NCBI GenBank assembly: GCA_027943245.1
Contig: JANDJZ010000011.1
Span: forward strand, 1 to 64,000
Direction: 5' to 3'
DNA from: Acanthamoeba sp. SK_2022b
Taxonomy: Eukaryota > Discosea > Longamoebia > Acanthamoebidae
Length of the DNA: 64,000 bases
The position numbers were made by a program, and so were the translations under genes. Below the pieces are notes generated by a model that saw only the letters and a program-made list of their open reading frames with translations, did not search any database and was not told the DNA's origin. The stretch's first letter is position 1, and each line of letters begins with the position of its first letter. Below are positions 43,801-54,399 of the stretch, in pieces.

Positions 43801-44639
43801 AGTGTATGGTCTTTATTGTAGGTTTCAGGGGTTTTTTAATTTTTTTCCTTTTTTTGGGGTGGTGTCCATATTTGGGAGGTTGTGGGGCGGTGTGCGGGCT
43901 GGGTTGTTTGGGCTGGTGTGGTTGATGATCTGTTGTTATTTTGTTTTATGTTTTGTAGGTTTTCTATGCAGGGGATGGCAGTACTGTGTATCTGGAATCT
44001 GTGGTTGGGTGTTATGATTTTGGATTGGTTTTTATGATGCAAGAGTTCTGAGGGAAGGTTGTTGCAAGGTTATCTTTCATAAAATCTTTAAAAACTGTTA
44101 ATGTGGTAATGTTGACCACAGCTGATTTAAGGAGCACACTAGTTCACTCCCTTGAGTATATGGAGGTTGCTCCTTGCTGCTTCTCCCCTTCCCACTCCAT
44201 CTTTTTTTCTCTCTCCAGCTGCCCTTCCAGGTACATGAAATCGAAGAAAATCTCATGGTGCATGTCTTTTTCTCTTGAAGAAAAAGATTATTTATTCTAT
44301 CTTTTCTTTTCTGTTCCTTTCTTTTCGCCATCTTCCCACCTTTTTTTATCAGTGTTGCTTAGGCTGTTATTGGTATCATTGGGAGGCCATTGGTAGTCAT
44401 GAGGGGGAGGGATCTCCTGTGCTAGAGAGCTTTGTGATGTGTCCCACTCTCTCAGTTGACATGGATGTGCTAGGCATGGACATGCATGGAGGATTTTGAG
44501 CTTGCTCCAGTATAAAATGATGATGATAGCCTCATCCAAGGCAGCAAGCCCTTCTGCTTCAAGTAGGCTTTGGGTTGCCAGCCTTTAGCCTCTGTGCAGT
44601 GAAGGTCTTGCTCTGTGGCTTGCGGTCAGGCTTGGTCTT

Positions 44640-45100
44640 GAGCTTGAGAGTGCACTCATGTGATGTTGATGGTCTTCTTGCCATTTCTCTCTGCTCTACC
44701 ATCCTGTACGCATACGTGGTGCTCAGGCACCACCTTTACCATAAAAATGCTTGCTATCTGTTCATGTATGAGCATGTGATGTTGATGGTCTTCTTGGCAT
44801 TTCTCTCTGCTCTACCATTGTGTATGCATACACGATGCTCATGTACCTCCTTCACCACAAAAAAGCCTGCATTTTGGTCATGTGTGGGCATGTGATGTTG
44901 GAGGTCTTCATGACATTTATGCTTGCTATACCATTGCGTACATGTATGTGATGCTCATGCACCTTCTTTCCCACAATTACACCCTCAATGTTGTCATGTT
45001 GGGGCATGTGTTGTGGGTGATCTTGGTGCCATTTTTGCTTGCAATACCCTCACAAAAGTATGCACAATGCTCTTTGCTTTATGCCATGTTCACCAGCATT
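44640..45100. repeat. ~115-bp tandem repeat, locus 3 (four units)
   Basis: Units start at CATGTGATGTTGATGGTCTT (44654 and 44774), CATGTGATGTTGGAGGTCTT (44890) and CATGTGTTGTGGGTGATCTT (45007), a period of about 116-120 bp with rising divergence. This is the clearest array of the family. Confidence 0.8.
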
Positions 45101-45557
45101 GCCTTAATGTTGTATCCCATCCATAATGCAAAGACCGAATTTTACAGCCTGGAAGTTCACAGTTTCAGGTGATGTATGGTCCATACAGGGGTTTCTCTTC
45201 ACAACACCAAACCACCTCCCCAACATCTGAATGAAAACAGAGATGCCTACCCCAGCTGGTTTTGTAAGACCATCCCTCCATTTTCTGCACCTCTCCATTG
45301 ACTTTTACTGCAATAAAAGGAGACATTTTACCTCATTAAAATCCATTTTATTGCATATAACAAACAATTACCCTACCTAAAATATTGTAAGCATGAAATT
45401 CCAATTGGTACTTGGTCTAAAGCTGGTTAAGTCACCAGATAGCACTGCATTCCTTCATTTTCGACCTCTCATTTGATAATAGAGGAGGTTCTCTATTATC
45501 AAATGAGACATCTTAAAATGGATTTTAACATTTGATTTTAGATGGATAAAATTGAGT

Positions 45558-45713
45558 AACTGAGTTCAGAAAAATGAGACAGTGACTCTTTTGCTGCAGA
45601 CAGCACCTGTGTGAGAAGGTGTTCAAAATGGCTATAGCTGCATTACTGCTAATTTGACTGTTGAAAACTGTAGACTTTTTGAGAAGGGGCAGTGTCTCAT
45701 TTTCCTGAACACC
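45558..45713. mobile_element. MITE (GTGTTCAG family), copy 3
   Basis: 156 bp, left ACTGAGTTCAGAAAAATGAG, right GTGTCTCATTTTCCTGAACA. It lies at the same internal position of transposon copy B as 29509 does in copy A. Confidence 0.75.
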
Positions 45714-46239
45714 TGAAAATCAGGGCTTGAACAGGAAAGCTTGCAAGTAGGTTCTGAAGAAGGTGGGTGCAAAGAGCGTTCCTGGCATCATGTGTACACA
45801 TACATGGTGAGAACAAATGCATTAAAGATGGTTGAGCTGCTGCTTACCCTGTGGAAGTTGTACAATTGAATAAAGTTGGAGGAGTGGTATGTTGACCAGT
45901 GAAATTCAATGTCAGTCACATCTCCAAACAAGAAAGAAGGCTATCATCTGTGTTGTTGATGAGCTTGCTCAGGTTTGGCTGGCTTGATGTGGTAGCTGTA
46001 ATCTAGCTCACAGCAGGCATCAGGACTGTAGCAGAAGGTACTTGTAGAATTGGTAGCCTGCTCCCTCCCCTAGATTAGTAAATGAAAATAAAAGTGGTGG
46101 AGGGGCATACGTGGTTGAATGACTTAAGGAAAAAGAGATGTCCATGAGGGGCTCCACTATTGATGGCGTAGTTTTTCTCATTGGCCTGCAGTTTCAGGAT
46201 CTTGATGATGTCAAACTAATCACATACACATATGCACTG

Positions 46240-46790
46240 ACAACATACCATTATGTTGAACTCCTCCTTCCAATGGGCTCTTATCATGGTGTCTAATCAT
46301 TATCTTTCTGCTTTCATTTTTCGTTTTTCCTCTTGTCCTTGGCCTTCTGCATCTTGCTCAGCTGGTCCAGGACATCATCAAGCCCAACTGATGACAGTTC
46401 AATCTGAGATTTAACATGAACTGAGTGCACTTCAAACCCACACTAATTATCCATTTCACCATCTTGTGGGTTTCTGCATGAGGTGACAAGAGATGGAATT
46501 CCACTGGGTTGGTAGTAGCTTGTCCTTCTCCATGTTGTTTGTCTGGCACTGGGCAACAATGAGAAATGACTTTGAAGGCCCATCTGACATATCTGGCCAT
46601 CAAGCACTGATTCTCAGAAAACTGAGTGTTCAGGCCTCTTTTTCTGCAGACAGCACACAACTGTCTGAGAAGGTGTCCTAAATGTCTACTGCTGCAATTT
46701 TTTGACTGATGAAAACTGTAGACATTTTGAGAAGGGGCAGTGTCTTAGTTACAAATGAGTGCCAATTTTTTTTTATTATTCTTATATCTA
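46240..46790. repeat. Empty-site relative of 33000-34160, with MITE
   Basis: Contiguous ATTATGTTGAACTCCTCCTT ... AGCTGGTCCAGGACATCATC without the 670-bp element. A diverged MITE lies at 46620-46750. Confidence 0.75.
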
Positions 46791-47439
46791 TCGTCCTCAT
46801 GGAGGAGGCTAAGTTCATCACTCTTTGTATCCTTGATGTGAGTTCAGCCTCCAGCTTCACCATCTTCTACTTCAAATCTTGATCTTCAAAATCTCATCCT
46901 CCCTAACAACACCCATATTTTTGTTTAAGACTCTTCCTGGGGTTTTAGATTCCTGCCCTTAGGTGAACCACATGAAGGTTGCCCATGTATAGGCCTTGTC
47001 ACCCAGGACCTTCACCCAGGGTAGATAAACCTTTTCAGCAGTTTTCACAACCTGAAACACACCATTTGGATCTCCACCAACCACAGTATCCTTAAATGGG
47101 AATATGGAAAATTAGTAATCTTACCTCAGGCTCAAGGTAAAAACCCTGCAAGATCAATAGTCTTAACTGCTGGTGTCTATTTGCATAGGCATTTCATCTG
47201 CTGAAGGCATTCCCACACAGAATCTGATATCTCGCTCTTCTAAAGAAAAAAACATACTAGGAAAATGGCTTTCTCGAAACTTTTCTTTTGATAGGCGATG
47301 CCGGCAGTAGCATCGGCTACATCGGGGGGATCACAACCTGCTACCACCGGCCGCGTTAAGGGGACTCGAGGCTGCTTCTACTCAGCGAGACGATCACCAA
47401 GAGCCTGGTAACTCCCCCCCCCCTCTCCTCGCCGCGACC
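46791..47439. other. Repeat-zone spacer, nothing recognised
   Basis: AT-richer sequence to about 47270, then GC-rich sequence leading into a Trm5 fragment. No gene is supported. Confidence 0.3.
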
Positions 47440-47612
47440 AGGGGGTACTCATGCCTGCGCTGTGGCCTCAGCCCCTGGCGTAGTGGCGGCTAGATCGCAG
47501 GCCTGCGCGACCCCATGTCGTTTGGGGGTTCGTGCTGGCCAACGCCGAGGTCACCTGCTACACCCTGCACCTGGGCTACCTGCACCTCTCCATCGGTGGT
47601 GTGATGACCAGA

Positions 47613-47673
<61 letters not shown>

Positions 47674-47690
47674 ATAACCACAAAAGTCAA
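47440..47690 (+). pseudogene. Trm5-like 5' fragment with expanded (CGACCA)n
   Basis: Plus strand reads LANAEVTCYTLHLGYLHLSI (47535-47595), the relative of LANAKVTRYTLHLGYRH in the other copies, preceded by CTCAGCCCCTGGCG. A (CGACCA)n tract of about 10 units (47610-47672) replaces the following exon; shorter GACCAC tracts sit at the same place in the copies at 25290, 50160 and 51510. Confidence 0.6.
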
Positions 47691-47879
47691 CCAAAGGTTG
47701 GGTTCCTGGCCCCTATCTCAGCGAGATCGCAAGAGCGATCCACCACCATAAATGTGGCGCAGAGATTCACCTTTTTGGTTTCCTCCCTTTTAGAAGGTTT
47801 GATCACGGGTTAAGAAACCTCTGTCGCAACATCCAGCGGACCCAGGTCGGCAGCAGGCCCCGCAAGGGCGGTCCTTACC

Positions 47880-48330
47880 TCAAACCCAGTCCTGAGAAAA
47901 GACCAAAAACAACACAACTTCTGTTCTGAAGAAGTGAGGTTGAGCACGCTCAGGGCTCCACCCTCGCCTCCTCGCTACGACGAGTGCTCTACCGTTCCAA
48001 AAGAGGCGCTGGACGAAGCCTTGGTGGAAAGCGTAACGACACTTATACTGAACTATGGCTGGCTCAACTTCGACGCAAGCATCTGAAGGGGATACAAGCA
48101 GCCTCTTGAAGCAAGATTCACTTCGCACCTGTCTCCTGTGGTATACCCAAAAACTCCCAGGCGTCTGTCAGGTAAGCCGTTTTGGTTTTTTGGATGGGGG
48201 GGGGAGGGAACCAACCCATGCAAGTCTTCAAAGTGGTGCGTCCACCACAGCAAGAAAAGTAAAGGAGGCAAGCAATGTCACATGGGCATCTCCAAGTTTG
48301 TGCTTTCTGTTGTTCCAAACATTCTGGGGT
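47880..48330. repeat. Dispersed fragment shared with 30545-30960
   Basis: See the partner. Here the segment also contains a possible exon end, CTGTCAG|GTAAGC, at 48171. Coding potential is unclear on either strand. Confidence 0.45.
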
Positions 48331-49865
48331 GGCAAAAACAGGCACAGAAAAAAGGGGCATGGCATCACCAGTGGGGCAGGTCTTTTGACTCTTGATCCTG
48401 ACATCAAAAATCTCCTCCAGCATCCACACCCAGATGGCATCAATTTGTGATACTTCACTAATTGCTGCTTTAGAGATCTGGAAAGGGTGGTGGGACATGG
48501 CAGCTTTTCTTGTTTGCACTGAGCCACTTTGATTGGTAATAAGGTTGACACACCTGTCTATATAAAGGCCCCAAAATCGGTCAGCTGTTGTGGTTGTATA
48601 GCTGAATGGTGCACTGTCAACATCAGCAACCACAAAACCATTATCTTAAATGCATATATGCCCACCAAAGAGTTTGAAAAAAATGATGGAAGAATTCAGA
48701 CTTGCTAAAAAATCCAAAAACCCTAGACAAACACATCCAACCTCACCTGCCCAAACATGACTTTTTTGTGATGTAGGAGGTGCATGAGCATAGCATATGC
48801 AATGGAGAATTGCAGAGAAATGCCAAGAGGTGCACTGGCAAAACCTTAATGCAATGCCATCAGTGAAGCAGCTTGCACCTGAACTGATTGTTTAGAAAAA
48901 TGAGACAGGGACTCTTTTTCTGCAGACAGCACAGTCCTACATGTCTACAGCTGCATGACTGCTGATTTGACTGTTGAAAACTGTAGACATTTCAATAAGG
49001 GGCAGTGTCTCATATTCTTGAACACTCAGTTTTGTTGTGTTGTGATGGTGGTGTGGTGTGTAGTGTAGTGTTGTGGTGTGGTGGTGGTGTTGGTGCATTC
49101 CAGTCAAGAGGTGAAGGAGATGAAGAAAGTGCAGAGCCATTTGCACAAGCAGCAGCATATGGGTGACAGCTGTTTAGTCTTCTGAATGCAGAAGCTGAGA
49201 GCTTTATGCTCATCACTGGGTAAGGGTGATGGGGACAAGATAACTAACCTTGTTGACTGCTTCTAATTAGGACATCACTACTGAAACCACCATTACCACT
49301 TTGACCATCCACATCTAAAAAAACAGCTTGTGCTTCATGATGCCCTCTGTGGCCAACTCAATGCCCTTGCAGTCCTAAATGATTAACAAGTTGTTACATT
49401 GGTGAAACAGCCACAATATGAATTATAACATGGATTATGCTGAATTTATAAGTTAGTGACATCTTTGAATATGAGATAGGTTCACATCTTTGTCTATCAT
49501 CACAGCTACTTGCACTTTGCTCTGGGCGAAGTTGGCAAAATTGGCAAACACTGTGTGGTCCAGTGGCTCTGGAGGTACCTCACACTTCTTGCACAGCCCA
49601 GCAGAAGCTGTGTGTCAGCAGCTCCGTGCACTCCTCTGCAATCAAGTGCATAACATCACAATTCCAAAACGATCCCAACCCCAACCAACACCCTAATCAC
49701 TTCTCAACACCCTACGTGCATTGATCCCTGCTAGTTCTGCTGTTTCTCTTTTGTGCCTCCAATCTTTAACTTGTCAATTCCCGAGTTTTAACAATTCCGC
49801 CAACGCTCCTACCCTCAGCCCCCGCCACCAATTTTTGGGCACATCAAACAGGCCTTCCGGATCGC
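48331..49865. other. Repeat-zone spacer with MITE and diverged ~115-bp unit
   Basis: A single inverted unit of the ~115-bp family lies at about 48770-48870. A TG-rich tract lies at 49035-49100. No gene is supported. Confidence 0.4.
48882..49031. mobile_element. MITE (GTGTTCAG family), copy 5
   Basis: About 150 bp: left GATTGTTTAGAAAAATGAGA, right CTCATATTCTTGAACACTCA, inner GCTGATTTGACTGTTGAAAA shared with copies 1, 3 and 4. Confidence 0.7.
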
Positions 49866-50214
49866 ATAGTGCTGTTTTAGGTCGCTTGATGCTTCCGGAA
49901 ACGCTCCAGCAACCAGCGCTCCTGCATCCCGCAACGCATGACGGAGCCTCTATAATTTAATCTTTATTTAAATAAAGAAAATAAGAGAGGCGATCCACCT
50001 ACATGTACACACCAACACGACCGCAGAGGGTTCCTCCTGTCGCGGCCCAAGGTCCAGGTTCACTCGTAACCCCTTCCCTCTTTTGGCATCCGCTCATCGC
50101 CGCCGCGCGACCGGGGGTACTCACCGGCACCTCTCCATAAGTACCTCCCCTCCCCCGTGACGACCACGACCACAACGACCACGACCGCAGTCTGACCGTG
50201 CTGTGTATGGGGGT

Positions 50215-50495
50215 GAACTGTAGGTTCACGGTGGTGAACAAGACGCACGGCATCAACACCACCTTCCGCACCTTCGCCATGGAAGTCATAGCCGGGCAGG
50301 AGGACCTCGCTACCAAAAGTGGTACGCGCGCACGCGATCTACTTGCCCCCCCCCCTTCCCTCTTCCCAACTCCCCTCGTCCAGGAGGTGGTCTGGTCCTC
50401 ACATTGGCGCGATTACCCCCCCCCCTCTCTTTCTCCCTTTCCTCGACCACCAGAGCGAGAGCAGGTGTCGCATTCAATTACGACATCGTCTATGC

Positions 50496-50537
<42 letters not shown>

Positions 50538-50798
50538 AACGTGCGAGACTACGCCATCTCACGCGCATCGGTTGGTGTGGTGGCGGCGGTGGTGAGGGCA
50601 GGTGACATGTTTGCCGGCGCTCCAGGTGCAGCAGCAAGTGCGAGCGCACAACATGGACGCGCGGGACTTCCTAAGGAGTCGCCCGTTCCGTTCCCCCAGG
50701 TTATCATGAACCTCCAGCAGCACCCCCCCCCCCAAACAACAACAACTATGCACCCACGCGCTTCTTTGCTCGTTGGTTGTTTGCTTATATGCAATGAG

Positions 50799-50844
<46 letters not shown>

Positions 50845-51053
50845 ACAGATCTCTCTCTCGCTTCTCCTTTCTTCAACTCGCGGTAACACGTTCCCCTCCA
50901 TCAGGCGTCTCAGGAGGAGGACTACCGGGGCGCAAATAGGAAGGAGCCAGAAGACGTTGATGCCTCGACCGAGCCCGCCTCTTCTGCTGCTTCTGCAACT
51001 GCTGCGGCGCAGAACGATCCTCCTCGTTCCAAAAACACCCCAGACCTGGTGTG
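50215..51053 (+). pseudogene. Trm5-like fragment, plus-strand copy (middle and 3' part)
   Basis: Plus strand reads FTVVNKTHGINTTFRTFAME (50228-50287) ending at EDLATK, then an intron-like stretch. Next are NMDARDF (about 50650) and, in another frame, VPFPQVIMNLQQ (50685-50720). A (GT)n tract and an acidic exon (SQEEDYRGANRKEPEDVDA, 50910-50965) follow. The SAM-binding ANDLNP exon is missing and frames are broken. Confidence 0.6.
50799..50842. repeat. (GT)n microsatellite
   Basis: About 44 bp of pure GT inside the plus-strand Trm5-like copy. A (CT)n(CA)n compound run lies at 50499-50537. Confidence 0.85.
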
Positions 51054-51056
51054 AGG

Positions 51057-51753
51057 ACCAGACCACCTCCTGGACGAGGAAGGAGAGAGGGAGGGAGGGA
51101 GGGGGCAAGTAGATCGCGTACCACTTGGGTAGCGAGGTCCTCCTGCCCGGCTATGACTTGCATGGCGAAGGTGCGGAAGGTGGTGATGATGCCGTGCGTC
51201 TTGTTCACCACCGAACGCAGCCGGGGGTTTTTCTGCGAACGAGTCGTAAGAGATAGGGGAAAGCGAGAGAGACATCACACGTGAGCGAGTGAGGCAGCGC
51301 GCGCGCACACACAACAACAACAAGAGGGGGAGGCCATTCATACGTCGAGGATGACCTGGCCAATAAGGCGGCGTCGCGAAGGTTGAGATGAGCGATGTGT
51401 CCGATCGTCTCGAAGGACAACACCGCGGGCAGGTTCGGCAGGAGCACTCGCGGTTTCACCCCCCCCCCCGCCCCACATACACAACGTACGCACACACAGT
51501 CAGGCCGTGGTCGTTGTGGTCGTCGCGGGGAGGAGGGTGCCGGTAGCCCAGGTGCAGGGTGTAGCGGGTGACCTTGGCGTTGGCCAGCACGAGCCCCCGC
51601 ACCTCCTCTGGCAGCTGCCGCAGATCTGCCGTAACGATGGAGTCGCGCAGGCCTGCGATCGAGCGGCCACAACGCCAGGGGCTGAGGCCACAGCGCAGGC
51701 ATGAGTACCCCGTCGCGCGGCGGCGGATGCCAAAAGGATAGCCTAGCTCTCAT
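51057..51753 (-). pseudogene. Trm5-like fragment, minus-strand copy (5' part)
   Basis: Minus strand reads SIVTADLRQLPEEVRGLVLA then NAKVTRYTLHLGYRH in one frame (51545-51660), better preserved than the 25.4 kb copy; LPAVLSFETIGHIAHLNLRD (51380-51440); and VVNKTHGIITTFRTFAMQVI (51150-51210). It meets the plus-strand copy head-on at about 51055. The downstream catalytic exons are absent. Confidence 0.6.
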
Positions 51754-51779
51754 TTTCTTTTTAATAAATAAATATTAAA

Positions 51780-52160
51780 TTATAGAGGCTCCGTCATGCG
51801 TTGCGGGCTGCAGGAGCGCCGTTTGCTGGCGCGTTTCTAATACGGAAAGATCTTGCGATCTAAAACAGCACTAGAGGAAGACTGGTGGAATGCTGGTGCG
51901 TGTCTTGCCCGGGCGTCCATGAGTTCAATTTATCTCTCTTCTTTTTTTCAATTCTTTCTTTTTCCGGCATTTTTTATTCTGTGAGCTCTAAAACATATTT
52001 TGATTTTGATCAAAATCAAAACCAAAAGAAAACGGTTGAAGCACAACAGTGGTTCGAATCCCGTCACAGACATCAGCACGAACAGGCAGGAAAAAAGACA
52101 TCTGGGACGTTGTCGGGGAGGTTACGTGAGCCATGTATTATAATTATGTGGCTACATGTA
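51780..52160. repeat. Duplicated spacer, copy 2 (partner 25540-25850)
   Basis: Direct copy of the spacer between a Trm5 fragment and an IS630-like relic, with a small insertion (GATTTTGATCAAAATCAAAA, itself palindromic) at about 52000-52022. Confidence 0.7.
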
Positions 52161-52429
52161 TCCAGAAGGGAAAATGCCATGAGAGGAGAACAAGCCACAG
52201 CTGCACAGTGACCGATCACTCATGCCAGCCTCCCACCACCTTCAACCACCTAATTCTCCAAGTGTTGAGTTTGTCAATTTTTGAGGCCTTCAGAATGACT
52301 TTTTAAGGCACCAAGAACCAAAATGGCTGACACTGGAGCAGGGTGGGGGCACCAGACACAGCAAAAAAGAAGAACCCAACATAGCAAATGAACACCACTC
52401 TCACAACCACAACAACCAGCGGTGAGCTA

Positions 52430-53400
52430 TGAAGAGGTGCGCAGGGTGGTCACTGAGCAGGAGGAAGCCCTTGAGAAGGTGGAAGGAGATACAAGTGCAA
52501 TCACAACAGATCTTGGAGGCCTGAGATGCACTTTGTCACCAACCACCCCCCTGAGATCCAGGAACAGCAGCCCATCCAAGCACTGCTGAGGCCAGCCCCT
52601 GGCTGAGCAGATCAAGGCCCTCATTGTGGAGAAAAGTCTATGAGAAGGGTGAGCTGACTGGGCTGAGGCTGCTGAAGCCTTTCACATCTCTTGTAGCACT
52701 GCGCGGCGTGTGATTGAGGTGGTATGTGCACATGAGTACCATGAGTGAGTGGTGGCCCTTGGTGAACCAGCCCCCCCTCTGCCCATGAAGAAGAAGAAGG
52801 GGTGCAAGCCTCACCAGCACTTTGTGTGTGGGCAAGTCTGGGATTTTGTTGGCTGGCTGCTGGTGAATGAGTGTGTGTTCAACATGCATGTTGTTGCATG
52901 CAAGGGGAGGGCAGTGTGAGGTGAGCCAGCATGCCTCACTTTCCTCCCAAAGCAGAAGAACCAGACCCTCATTGCTGCACTCGCTTGCTTGGGATGATCT
53001 ACCACAAGTTTGTTGTGTTGTGTGGGGAAGCCAAGTGTGGTGTTGATGCTGAAAATTCTGGCTCTTCCTGCTTGACCTGTGGCTGCACCTCCCCAAGGCT
53101 GCAGTCATCCTCCTTGACAATGCTTCCATCCACAAGGCTGCCTTGATTCCACCTTTGCGCTCCTGTGGGCTGATGGGTTCGAAATCCTCTTTCTTCCCCC
53201 CACTCCCCTTTTCTCAACCCCATGGAGTACATGTTCTCCAAGGTGAAGAAGATCATGAGCAAGGCGACTTTCCACAACAAGGAGGAACTGTGGCTCACCA
53301 TCACTGCCGCCCTTCCATCTGACATCTTGGCTGATGACAGGGCTGGTTCCTGCACATGCTGTGTCCTGTCATGCATGTGCAGGGCTTCATTGATGGCATG
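52430..53400 (+). mobile_element. IS630/Tc1-mariner-like transposon relic, copy 2
   Basis: Pieces: HTH with FHISCSTARRVIEVV (52678-52725), DDE region with LLDNASIHKA in the +1 frame (53110-53145), and FSKVKKIMSK (53235-53265). Here the middle Asp is intact (GAC), unlike copy 1, but frameshifts break the gene and the second HTH block (LTGDELMLIL in copy 1) is deleted. Confidence 0.75.
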
Positions 53401-53860
53401 GCATCAAGGTTTTGCCAGTGCACCTCCTTCACCACACACTTGCTTGCAACCATAGTGTCCTCATGTGCAGTGTTCATGCAGCTCCTCTTCACCACACACC
53501 ACAACCTGATATCTGGTTATGTGTGGGCATGTGGTGTTGATGGTCTTCTTGGCATTTCTCTGCTCTACCATCATGTACGCAGGCTTTTTTGTGGTGAAGG
53601 AGGTGGATGAGCATCGCATATGCATATGCAATGGTAGAGCAGAGAGAAATGCAAGAAGACCTCCAACATCCAACTTCACATGCGCATACATGACCAGATA
53701 GCAAGCATTTTTATGGTAAAGGAGGTGCATAAGCACTGCATACACACATGCAATGGTATGGCTAGCATAAACCCTCACACCACATGCTCACACATATAGA
53801 CCAGATGGCAGGTTATATGTGTGGCAAAATAGTGGCAAGCATGAGCTTAAGCAATACCTT
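53400..53860. repeat. ~115-bp repeat, locus 5, with direct and inverted units
   Basis: Units in direct orientation (GCATGTGGTGTTGATGGTCT at 53528) are followed at about 53585 by inverted units (GAGCATCGCATATGCA, AAATGCAAGAAGACC). The array therefore reverses direction in mid-course. Confidence 0.65.
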
Positions 53861-54350
53861 TGTGCAATGTCATCAGCTAAGATGCAGGCAATGAGGCAGG
53901 TGCAAACACACCACCTTCACATGCATGACAGTGCAGCATTAAGTCATGAGGTGCAGGATGTATACATGCAAAAGGATGTGTTGACTTTACGCAACATCCA
54001 CTGGGTGGCTCAGTACGATTTGATATGTGCCTCTGATAACCCTTGATGTGGGACTGACCACACAATGAATCAAACTCTACCCCAAGGCAAGTGCATTTAC
54101 CATTTCACCAGATAGCACCGCATTCCAGAAATGAGAGCACAAAAAAACGCCAGTCATTTTCGACCTCTCATTTGATATTCCTGTTTTTGTGGAAGCTGCA
54201 ATGCGCAAAAGTTGCCCAAACCACTAAAGACAGGTTATTTCCCCGTTTTGTTTTGTTGAGGTTTTGTTTGCGTTGCAGCTACCACAACAACAGGAATAAT
54301 AGAGAAGGTTTATACATCAAAATGGGTGAATGATCTTCTCAGGTGCTTCA
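53861..54350. other. Repeat-zone spacer
   Basis: Carries GACCTCTCATTTGATATTCC at 54162, related to the end motif of the unclassified transposon. No gene is supported. Confidence 0.35.
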
Positions 54351-54399
54351 CCAGTGAAGTCACACAACCATTCTTGACATAACATTCACTGGGTGCCCT

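Larger units (their letters stand above)
44515..46310 (-). mobile_element. Unclassified transposon relic, copy B (inverted partner 27295-29900)
   Basis: Minus-strand counterpart of copy A: the C-terminal piece (KAGNPKPT, HKCTLNL complement) at 44560-44655, and the ACFELDYSYHIKPAK complement at about 45975-46020. At 45463-45511 two CTCTATTATCAAATGAGA(C/G) ends meet back to back, suggesting terminal inverted repeats. Confidence 0.5.
49868..51878. mobile_element. Inverted-repeat-bracketed ~2.0-kb segment carrying Trm5 fragments
   Basis: The ~90-bp sequence at 49868-49957 (AACGCATGACGGAGCCTCTA in the middle) recurs inverted at about 51777-51875 (TAGAGGCTCCGTCATGCGTT), with CTGTTTTAG / CTAAAACAG near the outer limits. 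Between them lie Trm5-like pieces on both strands and no transposase. This is the layout of a non-autonomous TIR element that captured host sequence, although a folded-back duplication would look similar. Confidence 0.5.
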
